In this document: piece after piece, positions 44,827 to 53,683 of the stretch | Layout of the letters: every line of letters starts with the position of its first letter | Position numbering within the stretch: the first letter of the stretch is position 1 | DNA from: Devosia sp. Leaf420 | GTDB lineage: Bacteria > Pseudomonadota > Alphaproteobacteria > Rhizobiales > Devosiaceae | DNA length: 64,000 bases | Direction of reading: 5' to 3' | Assembly (NCBI RefSeq): GCF_001425445.1 | Contig: NZ_LMQU01000016.1 | Span: forward strand, 47,185 to 111,184 | The notes under the pieces: generated by a model | What the model was told of the DNA's origin: nothing | What the model saw: the letters and a program-made list of their open reading frames with translations, nothing else | The model's database searches: none | Position numbers and translations under genes: made by a program

Positions 44827-45454
44827 TCCGAACTGCCAGCGCCGGCCTCTAATGCAGACTGCAATCTAAGGCGTAGCAACGATGGACCGGGCGCATGTTA
44901 AATCACTGCGCGCCGGGTGTCGGCTTTATTGCTTCTGCTTGTGCTGGTCGGCGTTGTCGTTCTGAACCCCAAAGACTCGGGTTGGTAGCCCGCAAGGGTC
45001 GTTTGAAGACGTATCGGTATCTGGTCTTTTGAGGTCTTCTCTGAGTTGACGGATCAGGGCAGGTCCCTCAATTTGTTCGATAGAATAGCCTTCGGTTATC
45101 AAAACCCGTTTCTCGTCCGCCAGTTCAAAAGCTCTCTAAAATGGTGTTTTGCCGGGCTTCACGATCTGAGTTTTCTTTTAGAGCTATTTTAATGAGCGGA
45201 GCGCAGTGATCGATTGATCATGTCGTTTATCAGTCCAGCGCAGCAGTAACACCTCAAGATCAGTGCTCGATCCGTCCCAAAGTCTGGCTCGTTCCCGTCA
45301 CGCAATCGCCCTTGTCTCGAAAGGGCAAACCAGCCATGAAGGTTCTTGCCCAATATAAAACTATCGCGACAGAGTTGATGGTCCAACCCCTTCAACCCAG
45401 TCCTCGCTTGGATGAACAGCAACAGGCACCTGAAGGCGCATATACTCCGATCCG
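44827..45454. other. intergenic, nothing firm
   Basis: No family is recognised. A GTG at 44917 opens a 23-codon frame with a run of leucines and valines (LLLLLVLVGVVVL) that could be a one-helix peptide, but it lacks a ribosome site. A 77-codon minus frame at 45189-45422 is also unsupported. Confidence 0.4.
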
Positions 45455-45691
45455 TCAGAGCTGGCTGTAAAGCGTGGTCACTCGTTGTTGGCCAATCGCA
45501 TCTAGCCCTGTGACTCGGGCACGAAGTCGTCGGACGTTGCCGATCTCATGCAGATCCTCGTTCAATGCCTTCATGGCTGCGGCCTTTGGGCTATGCGCAA
45601 AGACCAGACAGACATCGGATTGCTGTGAACGCCCTTCTGGGTCGGTGTTAAACGACTCGACTTGAAATTGCTGCAGCGGCGCGTCGGTCAT
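45455..45691 (-). CDS. hypothetical protein, 78 residues
   Basis: ATG 45691 has GGAG upstream at normal spacing. The product MTDAPLQQFQVESFNTD... has a beta-alpha-beta look with CLVFAHSPKAAAMKALNEDL in the middle, and no signal peptide. The family is unknown, but the composition and ribosome site favour a real gene. Confidence 0.55.
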   Translation of the reverse strand: MTDAPLQQFQVESFNTDPEGRSQQSDVCLVFAHSPKAAAMKALNEDLHEIGNVRRLRARVTGLDAIGQQRVTTLYSQL

Positions 45692-45948
45692 AAGGGCTCC
45701 AGGGGAGTATGATATCACTTAAAGCAAGGTTCGTCTGTAGCTACCCAGTCGCCGACAAAAGAAGCGCACCAGCGCTCTGTGGATTCGCCTCCGGACACAA
45801 AGATAGTCAGCGCCTTCGATCCTTTTCAACTATCGGCACCAATGGTATTTCGTGGCGGTCACCATCCTCTAACGGCATGTTCAGCTTGCGCGCTGGCAGC
45901 TTCAGTAGGAAGCATTGCCTGACCACATCCTCGTCACGGAACTCGTCC

Positions 45949-46428
45949 ATGAAGCGCATCCTAGCCCTCTGCATCATTCTGCCAATGCCAGCGATGGCGA
46001 ACTGCGTACCCCCGTGGCAGACGCATTTCTCCTGCTACATTCCGGAGCAGAACGCTCACGCGGAGTTCTGCCGCATCGCCGACACCAACTTATATCCGGG
46101 CAAAAAGGAAGGCTACTATTCCTATGTGGTCGGCGCTGAGCCAGCTGAACTCTACTTCGAGACCGACACAATCGGTTTCTCGGTCAAGGACACGAATATT
46201 GACCATCCGACCGACCTGACCATGTCAATGGGCTACATGCGGAACGACTGGGTCTATGCGTTTGTGATTACGGAAGACGAGCGAATTGGCGGTGACATTC
46301 GGGATGCCGAGGTGCGCGTCTATAGTTCATCCGATGACTTTTTCAACGATAAGAAGGATGTGGAACAAGCCCGTCTATATTGCGAGTCAGGATCGATCAT
46401 CGCTAACCAGGATATGATCGCTCCATAG
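45949..46428 (+). CDS. secreted hypothetical protein, 159 residues
   Basis: The real start is ATG 45949, which opens a clear Sec signal peptide (MKRILALCIILPMPAMA) with cleavage predicted before NCVPPW. The mature ~140 residues contain four cysteines (two near the N-terminus, one in EFCRIAD, one in LYCESG), which could form two disulfides in the periplasm, and otherwise look beta-rich. No family is recognised. The open frame extends 80 codons upstream but that part is not protein-like. It is a single gene. Confidence 0.68.
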   Translation: MKRILALCIILPMPAMANCVPPWQTHFSCYIPEQNAHAEFCRIADTNLYPGKKEGYYSYVVGAEPAELYFETDTIGFSVKDTNIDHPTDLTMSMGYMRNDWVYAFVITEDERIGGDIRDAEVRVYSSSDDFFNDKKDVEQARLYCESGSIIANQDMIAP

Positions 46429-47034
46429 CAACCTGTTTGTCGGCCATCGACCGATGGCGAACATTCAGGCATTTTGAGCATGGACTGAAAGCACCTCCCC
46501 TCCCGAACCGGGCGGTCCCCGCAAGCCCGGGGTCGCTAAAGCGCTTCGGCGCAAGAGTTGGGGCGCAGAAAGCTGGCTGTTCTGGACGAAAGCGGACTTC
46601 GTTCCCTCCGCTCGTCGGCAGGCGTTTCCAGAATTGTCGGTAGTCGAAAATGCATTTCGCGCATCGCACGAGAGCAGATGGTCTGCGAGTGGCGCCGACC
46701 CCACCCTCGACCCATACTTTGCAGAAAAAGTTGGCGCCCAAAGAACGGTGATCCGATCACCAATCCGTCTAGACTGGTGATTGTTGATTTCTGCCGAGAA
46801 GTGACCCTGGCTTTCCACTGAAAATCTCGATGGAAATAGCCACGCCTAACGGGTCATTTCTCAGTGGCAATCAACAGTCACCGACAAAAGTAGGGGCAGT
46901 GGAGCAAAATTCCGGCCCTGTTCAAATACCCAGAATTTTGACGGCAGGCCGCCGCACTTTGGCTCGCGATGACACGCGCGGCAGCAAGCGCCTCATCGAA
47001 AGGCGCTGGGACGGTCGGAGGCTCTAACTTCCGA
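46429..47034. other. intergenic, nothing recognised
   Basis: These 606 bases contain overlapping open frames on both strands with no ribosome sites and no recognised family. They border the broken recombinase and are probably decayed DNA. Confidence 0.45.
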
Positions 47035-47478
47035 GTCGGATAGAGCCTGTTGCCGTAACGAGATCGGGTCGGTTGGGGAGCGCCCGGGCAATGGCCAGCA
47101 ATAGGGTCGCATGCCCCCCCGCTGCTTGGCATCGCGCGAGCATAGTCCCAGCAGCTCCGTGCAGATGAGGCCAGAGCATGGCGCTGCGATCCTCGAGAGC
47201 CCTTGCACTGTTCGATCCGTATCAGTCTGCGGGTGCTGTGAATATCGTCGAGCTGGTGGTGCGCCGCCTCGGGGGACGCGCCGCCCGGCGCCATAGTCGA
47301 TCCCGAGGGCAGCCCAGTATCTGATGCCGGCTACGGCCTGACATAGCCTGCCTGCCTCTGCGATGCTGAGAAGGTCCGGCACTTGGCGCTGATAGCGGGT
47401 GATCACCAGGGTCTGGGACAAATTACGGCGCTTGAGCTTTACCTCGAACAGGAAGCGCAGGGCCGAGACGGCATTATT
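47035..47478 (-). pseudogene. broken tyrosine recombinase (IS91-associated integrase type)
   Basis: The minus strand reads NAVSALRFLFEVKLKRRNL, then RYQRQVPDLLSIAEAGRLCQAV and YWAALGIDYGAG in one frame, shifts frame near 47290 to LDDIHSTRRLIRIEQCKGS, then back to WPLPGRSPTDPISLRQQ. These match in order the N-terminal SAM-like and early catalytic segments of the integrases that accompany IS91-like elements (typically YGAGLRVSEV..LKVDDIDS.R.LIRVEQGKG). At least two frameshifts and loss of the HxxR and Tyr portion make it non-functional. Confidence 0.7.
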
Positions 47479-47878
47479 AATTCTCTAGGGACGATGCCGT
47501 TCTCATGCTGAAAAGCTGGTAGAAATGAAGATTGGCTGCCTTGGTCACCTCTTGGCTCTAACCCAGAGAGACGGCAAAGCGCCGGCCGTGACGGACATAA
47601 TCGTGCTAGGTGTGAACGCCCATCCTAACGAGGGGAAATGTCCGATAACGCCGGTTGCCTCAGCCATCGCACCTCGAAGTGGTCAGTTTCGACCCGGCTT
47701 CGCCAATCGACTTGGAGTTATCGTGAGCTGACGCTTAGATTCCAGGTCTAAGCTGGATTGAGCTTTCACGGCAGGTCGTTGAGGCCCATGTCCGCCAAAT
47801 GATCAGCCACTCTTTGCCATGTGATGATCCGTGGCGCTCCCCGCGGGCAGGTCGTGCGCTTGGTATAGATTTTCTCGA
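47479..47878. other. intergenic, nothing recognised
   Basis: The 400 bases between the recombinase remnant and the metallophosphoesterase gene hold no convincing frame, terminator or RNA. One plus-strand frame (47525-47731) is open but unlike any family. Confidence 0.45.
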
Positions 47879-48658
47879 TCAGACGATTTCGGGATTGCCG
47901 TCGATATAGCTGTCGAAATGCACCGTCGTCTGGTCCTCTTCGCCGATAACGAAGGCCATCTGCGCCGGACCGGCAAGGCGGCGCATGGGAACGTGGTCCT
48001 GGTCCACCGTGCAGTAATAATGGCCACCGGCGAGGGTGGTGAAGGGGATGCCGCGCCAGAGGGCGGTCGAGGTCAGGTGGACATGGCCGGCCATGACTTG
48101 GCGACTATCAGGATGGGTCTTGAGCGCGGCGATGAACGGTTCAGCGTCGCGGATGCGGATATCATCGGAATTGATGTGGAGCGCATTGGCGTTGTGATGG
48201 AGGATCACGATGACCGGGCGGTCCAATGCCTCGGCAAGTCGGGCCTTGAGCCAAGCGATCTGAACCTCGGTGAGGACGCCGTCGACGCGTCCGGGCTCGG
48301 AGGAATCGAGGAGAATGATGCGATAGCCTTTGGCGTCGAAGGCTTTGTCGATCTTGCCGGTTTCGGCAACGTATTCCTCGCCGAAAACAGAGACAAAAGT
48401 CTCGCGATCGTCATGATTGCCGAGGGTCAGGTGGACCGGGATTTCTATCCGGTCGATCAGTGATTTGAGGCGTTCATAGGCGGCGGGTTGACCAAGATCG
48501 GTAAGGTCGCCGGCAAGGACGCAGAAATCGACAGTGTTGTAGCGGGTGGCAATGGTTTGGACGGCTTGCTCAAGCCTGGCGCCGGTGTCGAGCGTCATCG
48601 AGAGCTCGCCCTCCGGCATGACGTGAAGGTCGCTGAGGACGATGAATTTGAGGGTCAT
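47879..48658 (-). CDS. calcineurin-like metallophosphoesterase (CpdA-like)
   Basis: The 259-residue protein carries the full set of metal-binding motifs of the family in order: SDLHV, AGDLTD, LGNHDDR, ILHHNA and AGHVHL. CpdA-type members hydrolyse 3',5'-cyclic nucleotides or phosphodiesters; cytoplasmic location is expected since no signal is present. It lies 46 bases downstream of the HAD-fusion gene on the same strand, so both probably share the promoter with the LacI-type operator at 49993. It might hydrolyse phosphodiesters imported or formed by the linked ABC pathway (inference). Confidence 0.87.
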   Translation of the reverse strand: MTLKFIVLSDLHVMPEGELSMTLDTGARLEQAVQTIATRYNTVDFCVLAGDLTDLGQPAAYERLKSLIDRIEIPVHLTLGNHDDRETFVSVFGEEYVAETGKIDKAFDAKGYRIILLDSSEPGRVDGVLTEVQIAWLKARLAEALDRPVIVILHHNANALHINSDDIRIRDAEPFIAALKTHPDSRQVMAGHVHLTSTALWRGIPFTTLAGGHYYCTVDQDHVPMRRLAGPAQMAFVIGEEDQTTVHFDSYIDGNPEIV

Positions 48659-48704
48659 GGCTGAGCGGTCCGCTAGGTTTTAGGCAGTCTGACGCAGTTT
48701 AATG

Positions 48705-49955
48705 TCAGGGAGAGGACAGCGCCGGATTTTGGCTCGCGCGGGCCATGGCCAATTCGATTTCTTCAAGCAAAGCAGGGAGTTCGCCGGGAGTACGGATGGT
48801 GTAGCGCGGCACTTCGTGGGCGAATTCGGGGATGTGGCTGCGCTTCTTGGACCAGCTCTGCCAGATGCTAATGATGCCAAGTTTGTTGGCGCCGCCAATG
48901 TCGCGCTCGAGATGATTGCCGACCATGACGATTGCGTCCGCGTCGTCCGGTCCTAAGCCTAAGGAGTGCATAGCTTTTTCAAACATGCGGCGATCGGGCT
49001 TTTCGCAGCCTTCGGCTTCGGAAATGACCTGGGCGTGGAAGTGCGGTTCGATGCCGTGGCCACCGAGGATGGTGGCAAAGCTGCGGACGCGGCCGTCGGC
49101 GACGAGGGCGAGGCGATAGCCTTCGCGGGTGAGGGCGTCGATCATCTCCAGGGCGCCGGGGATAAGTCCAGCTTCAATGACATATCCTTCGGCGTCGAAA
49201 ACTTCGGTCGCTTCATTGACGAGGGTGTCGCCGCTATCCAAAAACACCGCTTTGAGAAGGGGTTGCTGGGCGCGCACATCAGCGAGCACGGCTTTTACGC
49301 GGCCCGGAATCCAGGCAACGAGTTCGGTCCAGGAGGTGAATTCGACCGTGGACAGATCAAAGCGCTGGTGGAACTGGAAAGACGGCAGGAAGGCGCGGGA
49401 CTGCAGGTGGCGCTTTACGGCGCGGTGGTCTTCGGCGGTCAAGCCGTGGAGTGCCTCACCGAACATATCGTTGATGAGAATGGCGCCGTAGCCGGCGAGG
49501 TTCTGGCAGGCGAGGGTGATGTCTGTGGCGACGGCGCGCTGGGCGTCGGCCGTGGCGGTGAAGGCGTGCTTGCCCGGCGCGGAAAACAACGTGACGCGGC
49601 CCTCTTCGAGGGGCAGGGTACCGTTGGGGGGAGTCATTGGGAACACGCCACCATGGGCGCTGGCTTCGACCGCGACCACGCTATTTTCGGCATTGAGGTG
49701 GAGCCAGATATGTTCGAGCTCATAGAGGTGCTGGATATCCCAATCCCACCAGATGGCATATTCGATGACCTTGGCGATGCCTGCGCCAAGGGTGATCGCG
49801 TGGTTCGCTGAGGGCGAGGAGCCGGGCTCGGTAAAGACCGTGACGCCGATGCGGCTTGGGAGAAAAGGTTCGTTATCGCCAAAACGGACGATGGGCGCGA
49901 GGTGGCGAGCGAGTTCGAGATCGGCGCTGGTGGCGACCTTATTGGATGGTGACAT
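48705..49955 (-). CDS. HAD-superfamily hydrolase with an extra N-terminal domain
   Basis: The predicted protein has 416 residues. The last ~180 form a HAD hydrolase: motif I FLDSGDTLV near 240, a Thr/Ser motif region around LALVADG, Lys in CEKPDRRMF and acidic motif MVGNHLERDIGGA. In motif I the second catalytic Asp (DxD) is Gly (DSG), as in some HAD members with weak or altered phosphatase activity. The first ~215 residues form a separate domain (SADLELARHLAPIVRFGDN, EYAIWWDWDIQHLYELEHIWLHLN) that resembles Vps62-like modules by eye only. ATG 49955 follows GGAGGAAGTT. A LacI-type operator lies 38 bases upstream. Confidence 0.8.
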   Translation of the reverse strand: MSPSNKVATSADLELARHLAPIVRFGDNEPFLPSRIGVTVFTEPGSSPSANHAITLGAGIAKVIEYAIWWDWDIQHLYELEHIWLHLNAENSVVAVEASAHGGVFPMTPPNGTLPLEEGRVTLFSAPGKHAFTATADAQRAVATDITLACQNLAGYGAILINDMFGEALHGLTAEDHRAVKRHLQSRAFLPSFQFHQRFDLSTVEFTSWTELVAWIPGRVKAVLADVRAQQPLLKAVFLDSGDTLVNEATEVFDAEGYVIEAGLIPGALEMIDALTREGYRLALVADGRVRSFATILGGHGIEPHFHAQVISEAEGCEKPDRRMFEKAMHSLGLGPDDADAIVMVGNHLERDIGGANKLGIISIWQSWSKKRSHIPEFAHEVPRYTIRTPGELPALLEEIELAMARASQNPALSSP

Positions 49956-49992
49956 AGAACTTCCTCCGGCGCTCTTAAGCAGTTTCCAGTCT

Positions 49993-50006
49993 TGTAATCG
50001 TTTTCA
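49993..50006. promoter_or_regulatory. LacI-type operator upstream of the HAD gene
   Basis: TGTAATCGTTTTCA reads on the other strand as TGAAAACGATTACA, a near-palindrome around CG. It differs at one position from the site at 51257-51270. It lies 38-51 bases upstream of the HAD start, in promoter range. Confidence 0.65.
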
Positions 50007-50129
50007 AACTTATGCGGCAAGGTGGTGTGACGGATATTTTTGCGATGGTGCATTTATCCCGAGTTTTTCCGTTTCGCCGAAATTTGGCGTGGAGCCCGTC
50101 GATTATAGCGCTTGCGGCCGCAACGAGGA

Positions 50130-51161
50130 TTAGTCGGCGAGCGGAATGGTCGAGGCGCGGGCGATAAGGGTGTTTTCGAGCACCACCTGGCGCGGCGACT
50201 TGCTGGTGCTGGTCATGTGGTCGATCAGCGTCATAGCGGCGATCTGGCCCATTTCGTGGATCGGCTGGGCGATGGTCGAGAGCGTAGGGAAGGTGACGGC
50301 AGATTCGAGAACGCCGTCATAACCAAGGATCGAGAGGTCGCGTGGCAGCTCTAATCCAAGGCTGTGAGCAGCATGCATGACGCCGATGGCTAGCATATCC
50401 GTGGTGCCGAAAACGGCCGTCATGCCGGGATTGCCGGTGATCATGGCGGCGCCGGTTTCGCGGCCGACATCGAAGCTGGCGCTTTCAAAGGGCGGCGAGA
50501 AGATGATCTCCACATCGGTTGCGAGATCTTGGGCGGCTTGGCGAATGCCGCGGACGCGCTCGCTGCCGACATCCTGGCTGCCGCCGCGTTGGGCGACGCT
50601 GCCGGCGACGATGCCGATCTTGCGATGGCCGAGTTCGATCAAATGGCGCATGCCTTGATAGCCGCCCGAAAAATTGTCGCAGACCACCGAGCTGATGGCG
50701 GGAATCTTGGGCTTCATGTCGACAAAGGCGACGGAAATGCCGCGCTCCTGCAGGAGTTTGACCTGTTTTACCGTGCGGGCGTTCGTGCCGGATGGCCGGA
50801 TGATGACGCCCTGGACACGCATGTCGAGCATGGTCTCGAGATAGGCCTCTTCGCGGTCGGCGTCGCCATTGGTCGAGCAGAGCAGGACGCGATAGCTCTG
50901 GTCGAACATGGTGGTTTCGATGGCATAGGCGAGGGCGCTCGAGAAAGGCGTGCGCTGTTGGCGCAGCAGAACGCCGACGATATTGGACTGCTGGGTGCGG
51001 AAGGAGCTCGCGAGGCCATTGCGGCGATAGCCCAGGCTGTCGATGGCCTTATTGACCGCCTCGCGCACTTCCGGTCGCACATGGGCATAGCCATTGAGGA
51101 CGCGTGAGACAGTCGCGATCGAGACGCCCGCGAGCTTTGCAACATCCTTGATGGTGACCAC
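50130..51161 (-). CDS. LacI/GalR-family regulator
   Basis: The 343-residue protein begins with the LacI helix-turn-helix (TIKDVAKLAGVSIATVSRVLNG) and hinge region (RRNGLASSFR), followed by a periplasmic-binding-like sensor domain (residues ~60-340) ending in a family-typical QPIHEMGQIAAMTLIDHM segment. It lies between the HAD/metallophosphoesterase pair and the divergent ABC operon, with a matching operator on each side. It is a probable local repressor released by the imported ligand. Confidence 0.92.
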   Translation of the reverse strand: MVTIKDVAKLAGVSIATVSRVLNGYAHVRPEVREAVNKAIDSLGYRRNGLASSFRTQQSNIVGVLLRQQRTPFSSALAYAIETTMFDQSYRVLLCSTNGDADREEAYLETMLDMRVQGVIIRPSGTNARTVKQVKLLQERGISVAFVDMKPKIPAISSVVCDNFSGGYQGMRHLIELGHRKIGIVAGSVAQRGGSQDVGSERVRGIRQAAQDLATDVEIIFSPPFESASFDVGRETGAAMITGNPGMTAVFGTTDMLAIGVMHAAHSLGLELPRDLSILGYDGVLESAVTFPTLSTIAQPIHEMGQIAAMTLIDHMTSTSKSPRQVVLENTLIARASTIPLAD

Positions 51162-51256
51162 TTGGTTAGCATTCCGTTAGCATCGAGCGCGGCTTAAGGC
51201 CCTTTGCGATAGCATTTTGCACCGCGTTGAACCATGTCGATTTTCCTAGCTTGTAT

Positions 51257-51270
51257 TGAAAACGTTTACA
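51257..51270. promoter_or_regulatory. LacI-type operator between the regulator and the ABC operon
   Basis: TGAAAACGTTTACA is a CG-centred palindrome typical of LacI/GalR operators, 96 bases upstream of the LacI start and 141 bases before the binding-protein ATG. It can control both divergent genes. One mismatch separates it from the site at 49993-50006. Confidence 0.75.
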
Positions 51271-51410
51271 AGATAGCGTCACTAAACCGATAGAGGTGGG
51301 AACTAGTGACGAGGGGTAAAGGCACCCTCAGGAAGGTGAGGCTTCCGGCTCCAAACCCACCGGCCGGACCTCGGAGGATGCGAAGTGTTCATTTCGTGGG
51401 AGGGAAGCAA

Positions 51411-53402
51411 ATGCAGATGGTTCGTTATGGCGTGACCCGGCTGATGGCAGCGTCGCTGCTGCTCGGCGTGGCAACTATGCCCGGCGCGATGGTGCTGCCT
51501 GTGGCGGCGCAGGAACAAGCGGCGGCAGTTTGCGCCAGCGGGTTTACCGAAGCGCCGCAGCTCAAGGCTATGGTTGATGCCGGCACCTTGCCGCCCGTGG
51601 CCGAGCGCCTGCCGGCCGAGCCGCTGGTGATCCAGCCGGCCGAGGAAGTCGGTGTCTATGGCGGGCAGTTCATCGATAGCTGGGGCGGCGGCAATATCGC
51701 CGATATGCGCCAGTTCGGCTATGAACCGCTGGTGCGCTGGAGTGTAGATGGCTCCGAAGTCGTACCGGGGATCGCCAAAAGCTGGGATGTTTCGGAAGAC
51801 GCGCGAAGCTATACCTTCCATCTGCGCGAGGGCATGAAGTGGTCGGACGGGCAGCCGTTTACCGCTGACGACATCATCTTCTGGTGGGACCGCGTCGAGA
51901 ACAATCCGAAGGTGATGACCGGCGGACCGCGGGCCGAACTCAAGAACAATGGCGCTGTGCCAACCGTGACCAAGGTCGACGATTATACGGTCACCTTTGC
52001 CTATGAAGAGCCGAACGGGCTCTTTCTCCAGAATATGGCCGGGCCCTATGGCCAGCGCGCCGTGCAGTTTCCAAAGCACTATATGGAGCAGTTCGATATC
52101 GACCTGAACCCCGATGGTGTGGCCGAGAAGATGGCAGCGGCTGGGGCGACCGATTATGCGGCGTGGTGGAAGGGCAATGTCGGCTCCTACAATGATGCCG
52201 CCCAGTTCAATGACCCCAAGCGCCCCTCTATCCATGCCTGGATCGGGACCGATACGCTGCTCGGCAAGGAGCGTGTCACATACGTCCGTAATCCCTATTA
52301 TTTTGCGGTCGATCCGTCCTGCCAGCAATTGCCCTATATCGACGAACGCGTTTGGGCGGTGGCGGCTGATCCGGAGGTCACGCTGCTGCAGTCGATCCAG
52401 GGCCAGATCACCATGTCGCCGCGCAACGTGTCGACGCCGCAGAACCGGGCCGTGTTTTTCGACAATCAGCAGGCCGGCGACTATCGGCTCGTGCCCGCTT
52501 CAAGCTGCGACTACAACACGGCTGTTCTCGGGTTCTCCGTGACCCATCCCGATCCGGTCAAGGCGCAGGTGTTTGGCTCGAGGGATTTCCGCGCCGGCGT
52601 ATCGCTCGCCATCAACCGGCAGGAAATCATCGACACGATCTATCTGGGGCAGGGGGAGCCATTCCAGCCCGCACCACTGCCGAATTCGCCGTTCTACAAC
52701 GAAAAGCTCGCCAAGGAATTCACCGAATTCGATCTCGCCAAGGCGCAGGAGCATCTCGACAAAATCATCCCCAAGGACGCCAGCGGCGTGCGCGTCGGGC
52801 CGGATGGAAAACCGTTCAAGTTCTCGGTCGAGATCAATGCCGACTTCAAGCCGGACACGGTCGATGCATTCCAGTTGATCGAGCGAACCTGGAAACAGGC
52901 CGGGCTCGATGTGACGGTCAACTATCACTCCGATGAACTCTTCGGAAATGCGCGGGCCAAGCCCGAGGCCGATGCGGCCGTATGGGTGGGCGAGAATGGC
53001 TGCGGTCAGTTGCCGCTTCTCAATCTCAGCCGGTTCATGAACGACTACGGCTATTGGTCGCTCGGCAATTGGTCGGGTTGGGCCGCCTGGGACATGAAAC
53101 GCCTCAACCCTGACGCAGAACTGGCTGAGGGTGTCAGTGTCGTCGAGCCGCCGGCCAATGTGCAGCGCCTTTATGAACTGCGGTCGTTGATCCCGACGAC
53201 GGTCGGAGAGGAACAGACGGCGCTGATGCAGGAATTCACCGATCTCCTCGCCGAAGAGTTTCTGACCATCGGCATCGCCAACCCGGCGGGGTACTACCGC
53301 TCGGTCAAAAACAACCTGCACAATGTGCCGGCTGAGCTGATCGAAGGTTGGCTCTATCCGGGTCCGGCACCGGCGAATTTTGCGACGTTCTTTTTCAAGT
53401 AA
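51411..53402 (+). CDS. peptide-type ABC solute-binding protein (family 5)
   Basis: The 663-residue binding protein is long for its family (typically ~500-550). It has a signal peptide (VTRLMAASLLLGVATMPGA... ending LPVAAQ), the segment SYTFHLREGMKWSDGQPFTADDIIFWW that is classic for family 5, and FRAGVSLAINRQEIIDTIYLG. I chose ATG 51411 because GGGAGGG lies seven bases upstream; the 35 codons before it are not signal-like. It heads the operon with permeases, fused ATPase and oxidoreductase under LacI control. Long family-5 proteins often bind oligosaccharides rather than peptides, which fits LacI regulation (inference). Confidence 0.9.
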   Translation: MQMVRYGVTRLMAASLLLGVATMPGAMVLPVAAQEQAAAVCASGFTEAPQLKAMVDAGTLPPVAERLPAEPLVIQPAEEVGVYGGQFIDSWGGGNIADMRQFGYEPLVRWSVDGSEVVPGIAKSWDVSEDARSYTFHLREGMKWSDGQPFTADDIIFWWDRVENNPKVMTGGPRAELKNNGAVPTVTKVDDYTVTFAYEEPNGLFLQNMAGPYGQRAVQFPKHYMEQFDIDLNPDGVAEKMAAAGATDYAAWWKGNVGSYNDAAQFNDPKRPSIHAWIGTDTLLGKERVTYVRNPYYFAVDPSCQQLPYIDERVWAVAADPEVTLLQSIQGQITMSPRNVSTPQNRAVFFDNQQAGDYRLVPASSCDYNTAVLGFSVTHPDPVKAQVFGSRDFRAGVSLAINRQEIIDTIYLGQGEPFQPAPLPNSPFYNEKLAKEFTEFDLAKAQEHLDKIIPKDASGVRVGPDGKPFKFSVEINADFKPDTVDAFQLIERTWKQAGLDVTVNYHSDELFGNARAKPEADAAVWVGENGCGQLPLLNLSRFMNDYGYWSLGNWSGWAAWDMKRLNPDAELAEGVSVVEPPANVQRLYELRSLIPTTVGEEQTALMQEFTDLLAEEFLTIGIANPAGYYRSVKNNLHNVPAELIEGWLYPGPAPANFATFFFK

Positions 53403-53470
53403 GTTCACTCCCTGCAAGCGGGATAGCCGCGGGAGACTGCGGCTGTCCGATGTTCAATTGCAGTGCCACG

Positions 53471-53625
53471 CCCTCGTGGTTCGAGGGTCGCTACGCTCCC
53501 GCCTCACCATGAGGGCTACTGGGGCGCGGCGGCACGAGTAGTCCTCATGGTGAGGTGCTTTGCACAGCAAAGCCTCGAACCGTGATCACCGGTAGCAATA
53601 GCTCCAGTGGAGCTATTGCCGGGAA
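53471..53625 (+). repeat. multi-hairpin intergenic repeat element
   Basis: Nested and serial inverted repeats fill the gap between the binding-protein and permease genes: GGTTCGAGG (53478-53486) pairs with CCTCGAACC (53573-53581); the 13-mer CCTCACCATGAGG (53502-53514) pairs exactly with CCTCATGGTGAGG (53543-53555); GCTTTGC/GCAAAGC (53557-53573) forms a third stem; CAATAGCTCC/GGAGCTATTG a fourth (about 53595-53621). The CTCACCATGAGG words are typical of dispersed alphaproteobacterial intergenic palindromes. Confidence 0.75.
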
Positions 53626-53683
53626 GAACGCCCAGAGCGCTACGCGCGTCGGGCTATGGGCGTGGCACTGAAAGGAGACCGCG

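Noticed and set aside
44917..44988. 23-codon frame with a hydrophobic helix starting at GTG
   Set aside because: No ribosome site and a very short length; leucine/valine runs arise easily by chance.
38303..47650. Shared 15-mer AAATGTCCGATAACG at 38303-38317 and 47636-47650
   Set aside because: Flanks do not match, and one or a few shared 15-mers are expected by chance in 64 kb, so it is not a supported repeat.
53471..53625. Considered as a CRISPR fragment or tRNA because of repeated stems
   Set aside because: Stems are nested and unique, without regular repeat-spacer spacing or a cloverleaf; best described as an intergenic palindromic repeat.
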